Shown here: positions 49,544 to 59,239 of the stretch, piece after piece
How positions within the stretch are numbered: position 1 is the stretch's first letter
Layout: each line of letters opens with the position of its first letter
DNA from: Solirubrobacter pauli
Lineage (GTDB): Bacteria; Actinomycetota; Thermoleophilia; Solirubrobacterales; Solirubrobacteraceae
Length of the DNA: 64,000 bases
Direction of reading: 5' to 3'
NCBI RefSeq assembly: GCF_003633755.1
Contig: NZ_RBIL01000001.1
Location: 4,077,426 to 4,141,425, forward strand
Program-made: the position numbers and the translations under genes
The notes under the pieces: model-generated
Database searches by the model: none
What the model was told of the DNA's origin: nothing
What the model saw: only the letters and a program-made list of their open reading frames with translations

Positions 49544-52059
49544 GACGGGCTGCCGACCACGGGGCGCATCGTGTGCCGCGCGGCGAGTGCGGAGGCCGTG
49601 ACGGAGATCGCGGCGAACACGGCGATCAGCGTCGCCAGCAGGGCCCAGGGCAGCGCGATCGCGACCGGGCCCTGCAGCGACGCAGCGCCACGCTGCAGGC
49701 CGGCCACGATCAGCGCCGTGATCGCGCAGCCGAGCAGCCCGCCGACGAGCGTGACCGCGAGCGCCTCGGCGGCGACGAGGCGGACGACGTCGCGGCGCGT
49801 CGCGCCCGCGAGGCGCAGGAGGGCGAGCTCGTCGGCGCGCGCGACCGTGCCCGTGACGGCCGTCGCGGCGAGCGCGATCGCCACGTACAGCACCGCCACA
49901 CCCAGGATCACGACCAGCGCCAGCGGGTTCATGTTGCTCGAGTCCGTGACGTCGTCGACCGTGCGCGTGACGGTCCCGCCCGTGACCCGCAGGCCCAGGC
50001 GGGTCGCGACGGCGCCGATGGCGCGCGCGTCGCCGCGCACGTAGACCGCGGTCGCGGCGCGGTCCCCGACGTGGCCGGCGAGCACGTCGTAGGGCACGTA
50101 CAGCCCGACCGAGCCGAACCCGTCCGCGACGACCGCGATCACGCGCAACGTCCGCAGCTTCCCGTCCGGCAGGCGCACGCCGACCCGGTCGCCGACCTTC
50201 CGGCCGAGCTGCTTCGCCGCCAGCTCACCGAGCACGATCCCGTCGAACGGCACGAGCGACCCATCCAGCACGGGCGCGCGGAGCATCAGCGGCAACGCGG
50301 CGGGCTCCGCGCCGACCGCGCGCAGCAGCACGCCGCGCACGCGCACGTCCCCTTCGAGGGTCGCACCGAGGACGGGTGCGGGCGCGCGCGGCGAGGCCCC
50401 AGCGCGCGCGGTCGTGGCCGACGCCGCCTCGTCGGCCGCCGTCGCGGCTCGCAGCGCGGCCACGTCGGCCGTGGACAGGTCGCCGTCCGCCGTGACGACG
50501 AGCGCGGCCGGGTCCACGCGGGCGCGGGTCGCGGCGGCGTCGGACGCGCTGAGCGAGTTCACCATCGTCGCGAGCGCGCCGGTCAGGCCGATCGCGACCA
50601 GCACGGGCGCGGCGGTCGAGGCGGTGCGGCGGACGCCGGCGCGGGCGTGCTGGCGGATCAACAGGCCGCCGGCGCTGCGGAGCGGGAGCACGAGCAGCGC
50701 CACCAGTCGCGGGACGAGGAGCGGCGCGAGCAGCCCGAGGCCGACGATCGCCAGCGACGCGGTGCCGAAGGCCAGGGGCAGCTGCGCCTCGGGCTCGGCC
50801 TCGACGTCGAGCAGCGCGAGCGCGACCGCGCCGCCCAGCGACGGCAGCCCGAAGAGCCAGCGCGAGATCGTCATCACGCCGCGGTCGACCGCCGCGTCGC
50901 GCAGCGCCTCGGCCGGCCGGACCCGTGCGGCTCGGCGCGCCGCCAGCCACGCCCCGCACAGGCCGACGACGAACATGAAGCCGGCGCCGGCCGCGATCGC
51001 CGACGGCTGCGGCCGCACCGCCATGGACTCGGGAGCGAGCCCTTTGGCGACGATCCAGCGGCCGAGCAACGGCCCGGTGACGAGGCTCAGCAGCGCGCCC
51101 GCGCCACCGCCGGCGAGTCCGACGAGCGCGGCCTCGCGCATCACCAACCGCCGGACCTGGCGCGGCGTCGCCCCGACCGCGCGCAGCAGGCCGAGCTCCC
51201 GCCGCCGCAGCGCGACCGAGAACGCGAACGACGAGGCCGTGACGAACACCGCGACGAACGCGAGCGTCATCCCCATCAGCGACAGCAGCACGCTGGCCCC
51301 GGCCAGCGCGTCGCGCGCGGGGTTCGGCTCGGCCAGCGCGCGCCGCGAGCCCGTGAGCACGACGCCGCGCTCCCCGACGGCCTTCCGCACGGCCGGAGCG
51401 GCCGACCGCGGCCAGACGGCGAGCGCCTCGACCCGCGGCGCGAGCCGCGCGGCCTCGTCGTCGCCGAAGAACACCCCCTCGGCGACCCGCCCGACCACCC
51501 GCACGGTCCTCGGCCCGGCGGGCGTGACGAGCGACACCGCGGCGGGCGCCTCGGGCGTGGCGCCGCCCGCGCGCGGCGGCGGCGATCCGGTGGACGGGGC
51601 GGCGCCACCCGTGCGCGGTGGCGCCACCTTCGCGAGCGCGGACAGGTCCGGGCCGGCGACGATCTCGCCGCGCGCCGACGGCGGGCGGCCCGACAGCAGG
51701 CGTGTGTCCAACCGCGCCGACCACGGGCGAGCCGTCAACGCGACGCCGTGCGCGCGGACCACGATCGCGCGGTCGCGCACGACGCGCCGCACCTCGGGCA
51801 GCGCCGCCACGCGCGCGGCCAACGTCGCCCCGACGGCCGCCCGGCGGCGATACCGCTCCTCGGCCGAGCCGAGTGGCGCCGTGACGACGATCGGCGCGGC
51901 GGCGTACCGCGCCGGGCCGGAGTCGACGGCGTCCTCGGCCGCGACGAGCACGGCGCCCGCGCCGATGGCGAGCGCCGCGCCCAGCGCGAGCGCGACGAAC
52001 GCCCCGGCCAGCGACGGCCACCGATCGCGCAGCGTGGCGAACGCGAGCCCGAACGTCAC
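49540..52059 (-). CDS. FtsX-like ABC exporter permease (duplicated MacB-type)
   Basis: 839 residues with two FtsX-type halves: an N-terminal helix, a large extracytoplasmic domain, then three helices (FSVALRRRELGLLRAVGATP, around residues 290-385), followed by a second set (ADELALLRLAGATRRDVVRL, around residues 755-830). This layout belongs to exporters of peptides, antibiotics or lipoproteins (MacB/LolCE/BceB relatives). A Pro/Gly-rich insertion (PPRTGGAAPSTGSPPP) lies in the first external domain. Partner ATPase is encoded 91 bases upstream; that gap is very GC-rich without obvious signal. Confidence 0.9.
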   Translation of the reverse strand: MTFGLAFATLRDRWPSLAGAFVALALGAALAIGAGAVLVAAEDAVDSGPARYAAAPIVVTAPLGSAEERYRRRAAVGATLAARVAALPEVRRVVRDRAIVVRAHGVALTARPWSARLDTRLLSGRPPSARGEIVAGPDLSALAKVAPPRTGGAAPSTGSPPPRAGGATPEAPAAVSLVTPAGPRTVRVVGRVAEGVFFGDDEAARLAPRVEALAVWPRSAAPAVRKAVGERGVVLTGSRRALAEPNPARDALAGASVLLSLMGMTLAFVAVFVTASSFAFSVALRRRELGLLRAVGATPRQVRRLVMREAALVGLAGGGAGALLSLVTGPLLGRWIVAKGLAPESMAVRPQPSAIAAGAGFMFVVGLCGAWLAARRAARVRPAEALRDAAVDRGVMTISRWLFGLPSLGGAVALALLDVEAEPEAQLPLAFGTASLAIVGLGLLAPLLVPRLVALLVLPLRSAGGLLIRQHARAGVRRTASTAAPVLVAIGLTGALATMVNSLSASDAAATRARVDPAALVVTADGDLSTADVAALRAATAADEAASATTARAGASPRAPAPVLGATLEGDVRVRGVLLRAVGAEPAALPLMLRAPVLDGSLVPFDGIVLGELAAKQLGRKVGDRVGVRLPDGKLRTLRVIAVVADGFGSVGLYVPYDVLAGHVGDRAATAVYVRGDARAIGAVATRLGLRVTGGTVTRTVDDVTDSSNMNPLALVVILGVAVLYVAIALAATAVTGTVARADELALLRLAGATRRDVVRLVAAEALAVTLVGGLLGCAITALIVAGLQRGAASLQGPVAIALPWALLATLIAVFAAISVTASALAARHTMRPVVGSPS

Positions 52060-52150
52060 GCCGACGCCCCGAGGCGCGGCGAGCTGACGGGTGGCGCGGC
52101 GAGGGGCGGCGCGGCGGCGAGCGGCGCGGCCCCCGAGGCCTTGGCGCGCG

Positions 52151-52867
<717 letters not shown>

Positions 52868-52889
52868 GCATCAAGCATCGAAATCCGCA

Positions 52890-52913
52890 CGTGGCGGGAC
52901 CAGTCTCGCCACG
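52890..52913 (-). terminator. Hairpin between decarboxylase and ABC exporter operon
   Basis: CGTGGCG and CGCCACG arms (7 perfect pairs, extendable by a G-U and two more pairs) with a short loop, 23 bases behind the decarboxylase stop. No T-tract. Confidence 0.45.
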
Positions 52914-52936
52914 GCCACTCTTGGTGGTGGTGCCAG

Positions 52937-54250
52937 CTATCCCAAGGCGCGCAGGATCGCCGCGGCGGAGCGGCGCACGTCGTCCTCGGTGGTCTCGTAG
53001 CCGGACACCGAGATCCGCATCGCCGGCTGCTCGCGCCAGACGGTCCCGCCGAGCCAGCACGTGCCGTCCGCCTGCACGCGGGCGATCGCCTCGGGCGAAG
53101 CGGCCACCAGCACCTGGTTGAGGACGACGTCGTTGAGCACCGTCGCGCCACCCGCGTCCAGGAGTGAGGCGAACAGCCGCGCGTGGGCGCAGCACCGCTC
53201 GATCAGCGCCGCCAGCCCGGAACGCCCGAGCGACCGCAGCGCGGCGTAGACGGCGAACCCGCGCGCCCGCCGCGAGGCCTCCGGCGTGTAGTCGTAGTTC
53301 TGCCGGTGCTCGGACTCGGTCAGGTACGCCGCGGAGAGGCCCATCGCGGCCCGGTGCGCGACCCGGTCGGCGACGATCGCGAGCCCGCTGTCGTACGGCA
53401 CGTTCAGCCACTTGTGCGCGTCGGTCGCCCAGGAGTCCGCGAGCTCCACGCCGGCCACCGACGCGCGCAGCGACGGAGCGGCTGCCGCCCACAGACCGAA
53501 TGCCCCGTCCACGTGCAACCACGCGCCCGCGGCCCGGCACTTCGCCGCCAGCAGCGCCAGATCGTCGCTCGCACCGGTGTTGACGTTCCCCGCCTGCGCG
53601 CACACGATCGCGGGCCCGTCCAGCACCAAAGCCTCAGCGTCAAGTGCACCTTGAGGTGTGACGTCCACAAGCGTCGCCGACCCCGCGCCCAGCCCCACGA
53701 GCCGCAGCGCGGCGAAGATCGTCGCGTGCGCCTCCGCGCCGGCGAACACGCGCAGCGGCGGCGCCCCGATCAACCCGTCCCGTGCCGCATCCCAGCCGAG
53801 CCGCCCGAGGACCACATTGCGCGCGGCCGCCAGGCAGGTCGCGTTGGCCATCGACGCGCCCGTCACGAACCCGACCGACGCGGAAGCCGGCAGCCCCAGC
53901 ACGTCGAGCACCCACCGCTCCGCGACCTCTTCGACCACGGCCGCCGCCGGCGAGGACACGTACGAGAACGCGTTCTGATCCCAGACGGCCGCCAGCATGT
54001 CCGCCGCCCGCGCGGCGGGCAGCGCCTGTCCGGTCACGAACCCAAAGTACCGCGGCCCGGCACTGGCCACCAGGCCCGGATCGACGGCCGCGACCAGCTC
54101 GTCGATCACCTGCTCCGGCGCCAGGCCGACGTCCGGCAGCTCGCCCGCCAGGCGCGTCCGGAGCACGTCGGGCGCCACCGGCACCCCCACCGGGCGATCG
54201 TCCAAAGACGCCAGATATGCGTCCGTGTGACGGAATACCGAGTCCCACAT
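52937..54250 (-). CDS. PLP-dependent group II decarboxylase
   Basis: 437 residues. Fold-type I PLP enzyme: [18 protein letters not shown], the cofactor-stacking His in [13 protein letters not shown], Asp in [10 protein letters not shown], and the Schiff-base lysine in [14 protein letters not shown]. Closest by motif to aromatic-L-amino-acid/tyrosine decarboxylase-like enzymes; the substrate cannot be fixed from sequence. ATG at 54250 is divergent from ispH with about 31 bases between starts; AGGAG lies 11 bases before the ATG. Confidence 0.9.
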   Translation of the reverse strand: MWDSVFRHTDAYLASLDDRPVGVPVAPDVLRTRLAGELPDVGLAPEQVIDELVAAVDPGLVASAGPRYFGFVTGQALPAARAADMLAAVWDQNAFSYVSSPAAAVVEEVAERWVLDVLGLPASASVGFVTGASMANATCLAAARNVVLGRLGWDAARDGLIGAPPLRVFAGAEAHATIFAALRLVGLGAGSATLVDVTPQGALDAEALVLDGPAIVCAQAGNVNTGASDDLALLAAKCRAAGAWLHVDGAFGLWAAAAPSLRASVAGVELADSWATDAHKWLNVPYDSGLAIVADRVAHRAAMGLSAAYLTESEHRQNYDYTPEASRRARGFAVYAALRSLGRSGLAALIERCCAHARLFASLLDAGGATVLNDVVLNQVLVAASPEAIARVQADGTCWLGGTVWREQPAMRISVSGYETTEDDVRRSAAAILRALG

Positions 54251-54265
54251 GGGCGTTGAGTCTCC

Positions 54266-54281
54266 TAGACTGGACCCTCAG
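54266..54281 (+). promoter_or_regulatory. -10 box TAGACT, leaderless ispH start
   Basis: TAGACT at 54266-54271, then 10 bases, then ATG at 54282. Same box as before the gene at 61988. It supports 54282 rather than the in-frame ATG at 54249. Confidence 0.5.
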
Positions 54282-55247
54282 ATGCACGCCCCGGAAAAGC
54301 TCCTGCTCGCCGCTCCGCGCGGCTACTGCGCCGGCGTCGACCGCGCCGTTCAGACCGTCGAACGCGCGCTCGAGCTGCACGGAGCCCCCGTGTACGTGCG
54401 CAAGGAGATCGTGCACAACAAGCACGTCGTGGAGACGTTGCGCGAGCGCGGCGCGATCTTCGTCGACGAGCTCGACGACACGATCCCCGAGGGCGCGCTC
54501 ACCGTCTTCTCCGCCCACGGCGTGTCGCCGGCGGTCCACGCGGACGCCGAGCGCCGCCAGCTGAAGACGATCGACGCCACCTGCCCGCTCGTCACCAAGG
54601 TCCACCGCGAGGCGATCAAGTTCGCCGCCGAGGGCTACACGATCGTCCTCATCGGCCACGCCGGCCACGAGGAGGTCGAGGGCACGATGGGCGAGGCGCC
54701 CGACCACATCGTGCTGATCGAGTCCGAGGCGGACGTCGACGCGCTCGAGGTCGAGGACGAGCGCAAGCTCGCCTACATCAACCAGACCACGCTCTCGGTC
54801 GACGAGACGCGCGGCATCATCGCCCGCCTGCGCGAGAAGTTCCCGCACATCACGGGTCCGCGCACCGACGACATCTGCTACGCCACCACGAACCGCCAGG
54901 CCGCCGTCCGCCAGATGGCCGACCGGTGCGACCTGGTCCTCGTGATCGGCTCCAAGAACTCCTCGAACAGCAACCGGCTGGTCGACGTCGCGCGCGACCT
55001 CGGCACGCCGTCGTACCTGATCGACAACGCGAGCCAGATCGACGAGGCCTGGCTCACGCCGGACACGAAGGTCGTCGGCGTCTCGTCCGGCGCCAGCGTT
55101 CCCGAGGAGCTCGTGGACGACCTCGTCGCCTTCTTCCGCGAGCGCGGCACGCAGGACGTCTCGGAGTTCGAGGTCCTGCGCGAGGACGTGCGCTTCATGC
55201 TGCCGAAGCAGATCCGGCAGGCGATGACCGCCGCCGCCGAAGCCTGA
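54282..55247 (+). CDS. ispH: 4-hydroxy-3-methylbut-2-enyl diphosphate reductase
   Basis: 321 residues. Last enzyme of the MEP isoprenoid pathway, making IPP and DMAPP with a [4Fe-4S] cluster. The three cluster cysteines are present: Cys16 ([11 protein letters not shown]), Cys101 ([11 protein letters not shown]), Cys199 ([11 protein letters not shown]). Further hallmarks: [69 protein letters not shown]. Full length. Start chosen at ATG 54282 because of the -10 box and because the family begins close to [10 protein letters not shown]. Confidence 0.98.
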   Translation: MHAPEKLLLAAPRGYCAGVDRAVQTVERALELHGAPVYVRKEIVHNKHVVETLRERGAIFVDELDDTIPEGALTVFSAHGVSPAVHADAERRQLKTIDATCPLVTKVHREAIKFAAEGYTIVLIGHAGHEEVEGTMGEAPDHIVLIESEADVDALEVEDERKLAYINQTTLSVDETRGIIARLREKFPHITGPRTDDICYATTNRQAAVRQMADRCDLVLVIGSKNSSNSNRLVDVARDLGTPSYLIDNASQIDEAWLTPDTKVVGVSSGASVPEELVDDLVAFFRERGTQDVSEFEVLREDVRFMLPKQIRQAMTAAAEA

Positions 55248-55255
55248 GCGGCCCA

Positions 55256-55921
55256 TTGCGCAAGCTGCTGCTCACCCTGGTCGCGATCGCCGTCGCGGCC
55301 GCGGTGGTCGCGCTCGTCGAGCCGCTGCGCACCGCGCTCTCGCACGCGCTGCACGGCGACGTCGACGCCCTGCAGCTCCAGCTGCAGGACCTCGGCGTCG
55401 GCGGCGCGCTCGTCCTCGTCGCGATCATCCTCGTGCACGCGGTCGTGCTGTTCCCGGCCGAGATCCCGAACGCGGTCGCCGGCCTCGTCTACGGCTTCGC
55501 CGTCGCGCTGCCGATCGTGATGGTCGCCTGGACGCTGTCGGGGCTGATCGCCTACGCCCTCGGCGTGTGGATCGGCCGCCCGCTGGCGGTCCGGCTCGCG
55601 GGGGAGGAGCGGGTGAAGACCGCGGAGCGCGTGATCGGCCGCGGTGGCGCACCCGCCCTGGTGATGTCGCGGCTGGTCCCGTTCGTGCCCTTCAGCCTCG
55701 TCGGCTACATCGCCGGCGCGACGCGCGTGCCGGTCTGGCGCTACACGTGGACGTCGTTCGTCGGCGTGCTGCCGATCACCGCCGCCGCGACGTACCTGGG
55801 CCACGCGCTGGACGACCTGTCGGCGTCCGACCCGCTGCTGTGGGTAGCGGTCGGCACGCTGCTGGCGCTGCTCGTGCTGACCGCCACGGTCGCGCGGCGG
55901 ATGCGTCAATCAAGCCGCTAA
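55256..55921 (+). CDS. TVP38/TMEM64 (DedA-like) membrane protein
   Basis: 221 residues from the TTG at 55256, 8 bases behind ispH; no better start exists in frame. About six helices with the SNARE-associated Golgi/VTT domain: FPAEIPNAVAGLVYGFAVAL, YALGVWIGRPLAVRLAG, MSRLVPFVPFSLVGYIAGA, YTWTSFVGVLPITAAATYLG. In this superfamily proteins act in lipid scrambling or membrane homeostasis. The last 12 bases overlap the convergent gene. Confidence 0.85.
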   Translation: MRKLLLTLVAIAVAAAVVALVEPLRTALSHALHGDVDALQLQLQDLGVGGALVLVAIILVHAVVLFPAEIPNAVAGLVYGFAVALPIVMVAWTLSGLIAYALGVWIGRPLAVRLAGEERVKTAERVIGRGGAPALVMSRLVPFVPFSLVGYIAGATRVPVWRYTWTSFVGVLPITAAATYLGHALDDLSASDPLLWVAVGTLLALLVLTATVARRMRQSSR

Positions 55922-56599
55922 CGCCGCGCGGCGCCGACGCGGCGTGCGCAACCCGCCGGCGAGCAGCACGCCGCCGCCCGCGAGCAGCACCAGGCCACCG
56001 ATCAGCGACCCGGTGGCGAGCGTCCCGACGATCGGCAGGTCGGCTCCGACGGCGACCTCGGCGTCGACGTCCGCGGAGCCGTCGGCGTTCATCACCACCA
56101 CGGACCAGTCGCCGTCCTGGACGTCCCAGGTCAGGCGCTGCTCGCCCGTGCCCTGCCGCGCGGCGACCCAGAGGTCACGCGTGGCGGGCGGCGCCGGCGC
56201 GGCGGCGCCCCGCGCGGTCGTCCGGTAGTCGGCGGCGAAGGGGTCGGTCTGGACGTCGGTGAGCGTCGCGTGCGGCGCGTCGGCCAGGTAGGCCTCGACG
56301 TCCCGCGAGCGGGCGATGCCGACGAACACCGGCTTGGAGCCGTTCGCCTGCACGTCGAAGCGGACGGTGCCCGCGACGCTTCCCGGGACGTCGTCGTCGA
56401 TCTCCAGGTTCTCGGTGGCGAGCGCGTGCGTCGGCGTGGCGAAGCGCTCGCTGCTGGTCATGTAGTAGCCGTCGGCGTCCTTGCGGTGCTCGAGCCAGGT
56501 GAAGGCCGCGCCGGCGGCGAGCACCACGAGCGCGAGCGAGGCGATGACGCCGCCGGTGACGATCGCCGCGAGGCGGCCGGCGGTGGGGTTCGGGTTCAT
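55910..56599 (-). CDS. Two-helix membrane protein with exported beta domain
   Basis: 229 residues from the ATG at 56599. Helix 1 about 12-32, exported domain about 35-190 (DADGYYMTSSERFATPTHAL, GSKPVFVGIARSRDVEAYL, WDVQDGDWSVVVMNADGS), helix 2 about 195-215, basic end. This pattern (short cytoplasmic tail, stress-like VFVGIAR domain, C-terminal helix) is common in actinobacteria but has no known function. Confidence 0.75.
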   Translation of the reverse strand: MNPNPTAGRLAAIVTGGVIASLALVVLAAGAAFTWLEHRKDADGYYMTSSERFATPTHALATENLEIDDDVPGSVAGTVRFDVQANGSKPVFVGIARSRDVEAYLADAPHATLTDVQTDPFAADYRTTARGAAAPAPPATRDLWVAARQGTGEQRLTWDVQDGDWSVVVMNADGSADVDAEVAVGADLPIVGTLATGSLIGGLVLLAGGGVLLAGGLRTPRRRRAALAA

Positions 56600-56669
56600 G
56601 CCGCACAGGCTCGCGTCGCGTCGCCCCGTGCACGGCCGCGCCAGCAGGTGTCCGCGGCTTCCGGATTGC

Positions 56670-57137
56670 CTACGTCGCGCTCGAGATAGCCGCACTCAGC
56701 TCGTCGCGATCGACTCCGGCCAGCCCCAGTGCCCGCGGTACGGTGCCGCGCGTGGGGCGCAGCACGCCGAGCACGACGTGGCGGGACCCGATGTGCCGGT
56801 CGGCGCGCTCGGTCGCGGCCCGCAGCGCGCCCTCGAGCGCCGCCTTGGCCGACGTGGCGAAGCGCGGCTTGCCGGGGAAGGGCGTGAAGCGCGGCCGCTC
56901 GGCGGACACGCCGACCGCGGCCAGGCTCCGCTCGCTCTCCGCTTCCAGCGCGCGGTCCAGCCCGTCGAAATCGAGCCCGTGGCCGCGCAGGACGATCGCG
57001 GTCGGGTCCTCCCGTCGCGTCGCCGCGAGCAGCAGGTGCTCGGCCTCGACGGTCGAGGCGCCGCGCTCGCGGGCGATCTCCACGGCGGCCTCGACGATCG
57101 CCCGGGCGTCCTTCGTGAACCGTTGCAGCATCGTCAT
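56670..57137 (-). CDS. Clp N-terminal-domain protein (no ATPase domains)
   Basis: 155 residues from ATG 57137, overlapping the HTH gene's stop (ATGA); AGGAG lies close upstream. Two Clp-N repeats: FTKDARAIVEAAVEIARERG with EAEHLLLAATRRED, and TSAKAALEGALRAATERADR with GSRHVVLGVLRPTRG. This is the substrate/adaptor-binding domain of ClpA/ClpC, here free-standing, so it may act as an adaptor or peptide-binding partner. Always-adjacent HTH gene suggests a regulated pair. Confidence 0.85.
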   Translation of the reverse strand: MTMLQRFTKDARAIVEAAVEIARERGASTVEAEHLLLAATRREDPTAIVLRGHGLDFDGLDRALEAESERSLAAVGVSAERPRFTPFPGKPRFATSAKAALEGALRAATERADRHIGSRHVVLGVLRPTRGTVPRALGLAGVDRDELSAAISSAT

Positions 57138-57358
57138 CGTCTCCTGAGCTCGACGCCCGCGGCGATCAGCCGCTTGGCGTGCTTCTTGTGGACGGCTTGG
57201 CGCGTGACGCCGAGCGCCTCCGCGACCTCGGGCCAGCTCCAGCCGGTCCGCATCGCGCGCTCGACCTCCGCCGCCTCGAGTTGCTCGGCGAGGCGCCGGA
57301 GCGCGACGACGGCGGCGAGCCCGTCGGCGGGATCGGCGGGGGTGGCCAAATCGATCAT
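57134..57358 (-). CDS. Small HTH regulator coupled to Clp-N protein
   Basis: 74 residues: DGLAAVVALRRLAEQLEAAE, then a helix-turn-helix WSWPEVAEALGVTRQAVHKK and a basic end. The whole protein is little more than an HTH with a leading helix. Probably controls its own operon with the Clp-N gene: a perfect inverted repeat overlaps its -35 element. Confidence 0.85.
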   Translation of the reverse strand: MIDLATPADPADGLAAVVALRRLAEQLEAAEVERAMRTGWSWPEVAEALGVTRQAVHKKHAKRLIAAGVELRRR

Positions 57359-57364
57359 GGAGCA

Positions 57365-57394
57365 ACCGTAGTTGACTAACTGGCGATAGTCAAC
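57365..57394 (-). promoter_or_regulatory. Leaderless promoter and palindromic operator of HTH/Clp-N operon
   Basis: Minus strand TTGACT (57393 to 57388), 17 bases, TACGGT (57370 to 57365), 6 bases, ATG at 57358. The -35 is part of a perfect inverted repeat GTTGACTA (57371-57378) / TAGTCAAC (57387-57394) with an 8-base spacer. Best-formed promoter in the window. Confidence 0.65.
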
Positions 57395-57403
57395 CCCAGT
57401 TGC

Positions 57404-57417
57404 TAGCGTCCCGCCGC
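57404..57417 (+). promoter_or_regulatory. -10 box TAGCGT, leaderless phosphoesterase start
   Basis: TAGCGT at 57404-57409, 8 bases, GTG at 57418. The neighbouring palindrome (57371-57394) is shared with the divergent HTH gene. Confidence 0.5.
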
Positions 57418-58113
57418 GTGCCCCTCCTCATCGCCCAGATCAGCGACCCTCACATCCGCCTCGACGACGAGCCCTCGATCCCCGGCCTGGAGCGCGCGGC
57501 GGAGCGCGTCGCCGCGCTGAGCCCGGCCGCCGTCCTGCTCACGGGCGACATCGCCGACACCGGCGCGCCCGAGGAGTACGAGGCGGCCACCCGGGCGCTG
57601 GCCCCGATCCAGGCGCCCGTGTACCGCACGGCGGGCAACCATGACCGCTTCGACGAGCGCCAGCAGTACGTCGCGGAGGCCGGGAACGTGCGGCTCGTGG
57701 TCTGCGACACGTCCCAGCCCGGCCGCGACGACGGCTCGCTGGACGTCGACTGGGTCGAGCAGCAGCTCGAGCCGGGCACGCCCACGATCATCGCCATGCA
57801 CCACCCGCCGGTCGCGATGGGCCTCGCGTGGCTGGACCGCATCGGGCTGCCGAAGGAGCAGGCCGACGCGCTGGCGGAGCTGCTGACCGCCAACCCGCAG
57901 GTCGCGCTGGTCGCCGCCGGCCACGTCCACCGCGCCGCGACCGCCACGCTCGGCGGCACGCTCGTCGTCACCGCGGCCGGCACGCACATCCAGTCCACGC
58001 TGGACTTCGAGGCACCGGGCATGGCGACGAACCGCGAGGAGCCGCCGTCAGTGCTCGTCCACGCGTTCCTCGACGACGGCAGCGTCATCACGCACGTGCA
58101 GCCAGTGACGTAG
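57418..58113 (+). CDS. Calcineurin-like metallophosphoesterase (CpdA class)
   Basis: 231 residues from GTG 57418 (VPLLIAQISDPHI); a TTG 6 codons upstream would lie before the -10 box. All metal motifs: SDPHI, LTGDIAD, GNHDR, MHHPP, GHVH. The size and IAQISDPH start fit class III cyclic-nucleotide phosphodiesterases (CpdA/Rv0805 group), but other phosphoesters are possible. Its last 66 bases overlap the convergent CoA-transferase gene. Confidence 0.9.
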   Translation: MPLLIAQISDPHIRLDDEPSIPGLERAAERVAALSPAAVLLTGDIADTGAPEEYEAATRALAPIQAPVYRTAGNHDRFDERQQYVAEAGNVRLVVCDTSQPGRDDGSLDVDWVEQQLEPGTPTIIAMHHPPVAMGLAWLDRIGLPKEQADALAELLTANPQVALVAAGHVHRAATATLGGTLVVTAAGTHIQSTLDFEAPGMATNREEPPSVLVHAFLDDGSVITHVQPVT

Positions 58114-59217
58114 CTCGTCGCCGTGCTGGTCGAGACCCGGCGGCACGCGGCGGATCGCAGGCCGCTCGCCGTCGATCCGCAGCGGCGGCGTGACCAGCGG
58201 CAGCCCGTCGACCTCGGCGACGGGCTCCATCCCCAGCTCGGAGGCCAGCGCGAACGCCTCGTCGACGCCGTTGATCGGCCCGGCGGGCACCTTGGCGGCC
58301 CGCAGTACCTCGAGCCACTCGGCGGCCGGCCGGGTCCGCAGCACGGCCTCGAACGCCTCCATCAGCGCGTCCGCGTGCTCGACCCGCGCGGCGTTGGTGG
58401 CGAAGCGCTCGTCGCCCGGCAGGTCCGCGAGGCCGAGCGCGTCGCACAGCCGGGCGAAGATCCGCTCGTTGCCGACCGCGATCGCGAGCGGCCGGTCCGC
58501 GGTCGCGTAGGTCTCGTAGGGGACGATGCTCGGGTGGCGGTTCCCGCGGCGGCGCCCGGTGACCCCCGCCGCCACCCACGCGGAGCCCTGGTTCAGCAGG
58601 GTGGTGAGGGCCGAGTCCATCAGCGAGACCTCGACGTGACGGCCGACGCCCGTCGCCGCGCGCTCGAGCAGCGCGGCCTGGATCCCGTTGGCGGCCAGCA
58701 GCCCGCAGACGAGGTCGACGACCGCCGTGCCCGCCTTCAGCGGCTCGCCGTCGGGCTCGCCCGTCACGGACATGAGCCCGCCCATGGCCTGCAGCAGGAA
58801 GTCGTAGCCGGGCAGCCCGGCCGCGGCCTCGCCGCTCCCGAACGCGGTGACCGAGCACGTCACGAGCCCGGGGTTGCGCTCCCGCAACGTCTCCAGGCCG
58901 AGCCCGAGCTCGCCGATCAGCCCCGGCCGGAACGACTCGATCAGCACGTCCGCGCGCGTGGCCAGCTCCCGCGCCAGCTCGAGGTCACCCGCGTCCTTGA
59001 GGTCCAGCGCGATCGACCGCTTGTTGCGGTTGAGCCCCAGGTAGTACGTCGAGACGCCGTCGCGCCACGGCGGACCCCAGGCGCGCGTGTCGTCGCCGCC
59101 GTCGGGGCGCTCGACCTTGATCACGTCCGCGCCGAGGTCGCCGAGGAGCATCGCGGCGAGCGGCCCGGCGAGCACGCGCGAGAAGTCGGCGACGAGGATG
59201 CCTGCCAAAGGCGCCAT
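58048..59217 (-). CDS. CaiB/BaiF family (class III) CoA-transferase
   Basis: 389 residues from ATG 59217; the frame stays open upstream but mirrors the next gene. Motifs: ILVADFSRVLAGPLAAMLLG, LGADVIKVERPDGGDDTR, GLNRNKRSIALDLK, VLIESFRPG and the catalytic-region GYDFLLQAMGGLMSVTG (Asp in YDF). Moves CoA between carboxylic acids. A TAGTGT box (59231 to 59226) lies 8 bases before the ATG. The 3' end runs 66 bases into the convergent phosphoesterase gene. Confidence 0.92.
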   Translation of the reverse strand: MAPLAGILVADFSRVLAGPLAAMLLGDLGADVIKVERPDGGDDTRAWGPPWRDGVSTYYLGLNRNKRSIALDLKDAGDLELARELATRADVLIESFRPGLIGELGLGLETLRERNPGLVTCSVTAFGSGEAAAGLPGYDFLLQAMGGLMSVTGEPDGEPLKAGTAVVDLVCGLLAANGIQAALLERAATGVGRHVEVSLMDSALTTLLNQGSAWVAAGVTGRRRGNRHPSIVPYETYATADRPLAIAVGNERIFARLCDALGLADLPGDERFATNAARVEHADALMEAFEAVLRTRPAAEWLEVLRAAKVPAGPINGVDEAFALASELGMEPVAEVDGLPLVTPPLRIDGERPAIRRVPPGLDQHGDELRHWLHVRDDAAVVEERVDEH

Positions 59218-59225
59218 GGATGGGC

Positions 59226-59231
59226 ACACTA
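59226..59231 (-). promoter_or_regulatory. -10 box TAGTGT, leaderless CoA-transferase start
   Basis: Minus strand; 8 bases to the ATG at 59217 and no Shine-Dalgarno sequence. Sits between divergent genes only 22 bases apart. Confidence 0.45.
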
Positions 59232-59239
59232 GCCCGCAC

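Noticed and set aside
54249-54281. Upstream ATG at 54249 as ispH start
   Set aside because: It lies before the TAGACT box, would overlap the decarboxylase start, and adds residues not usual at the IspH N-terminus.
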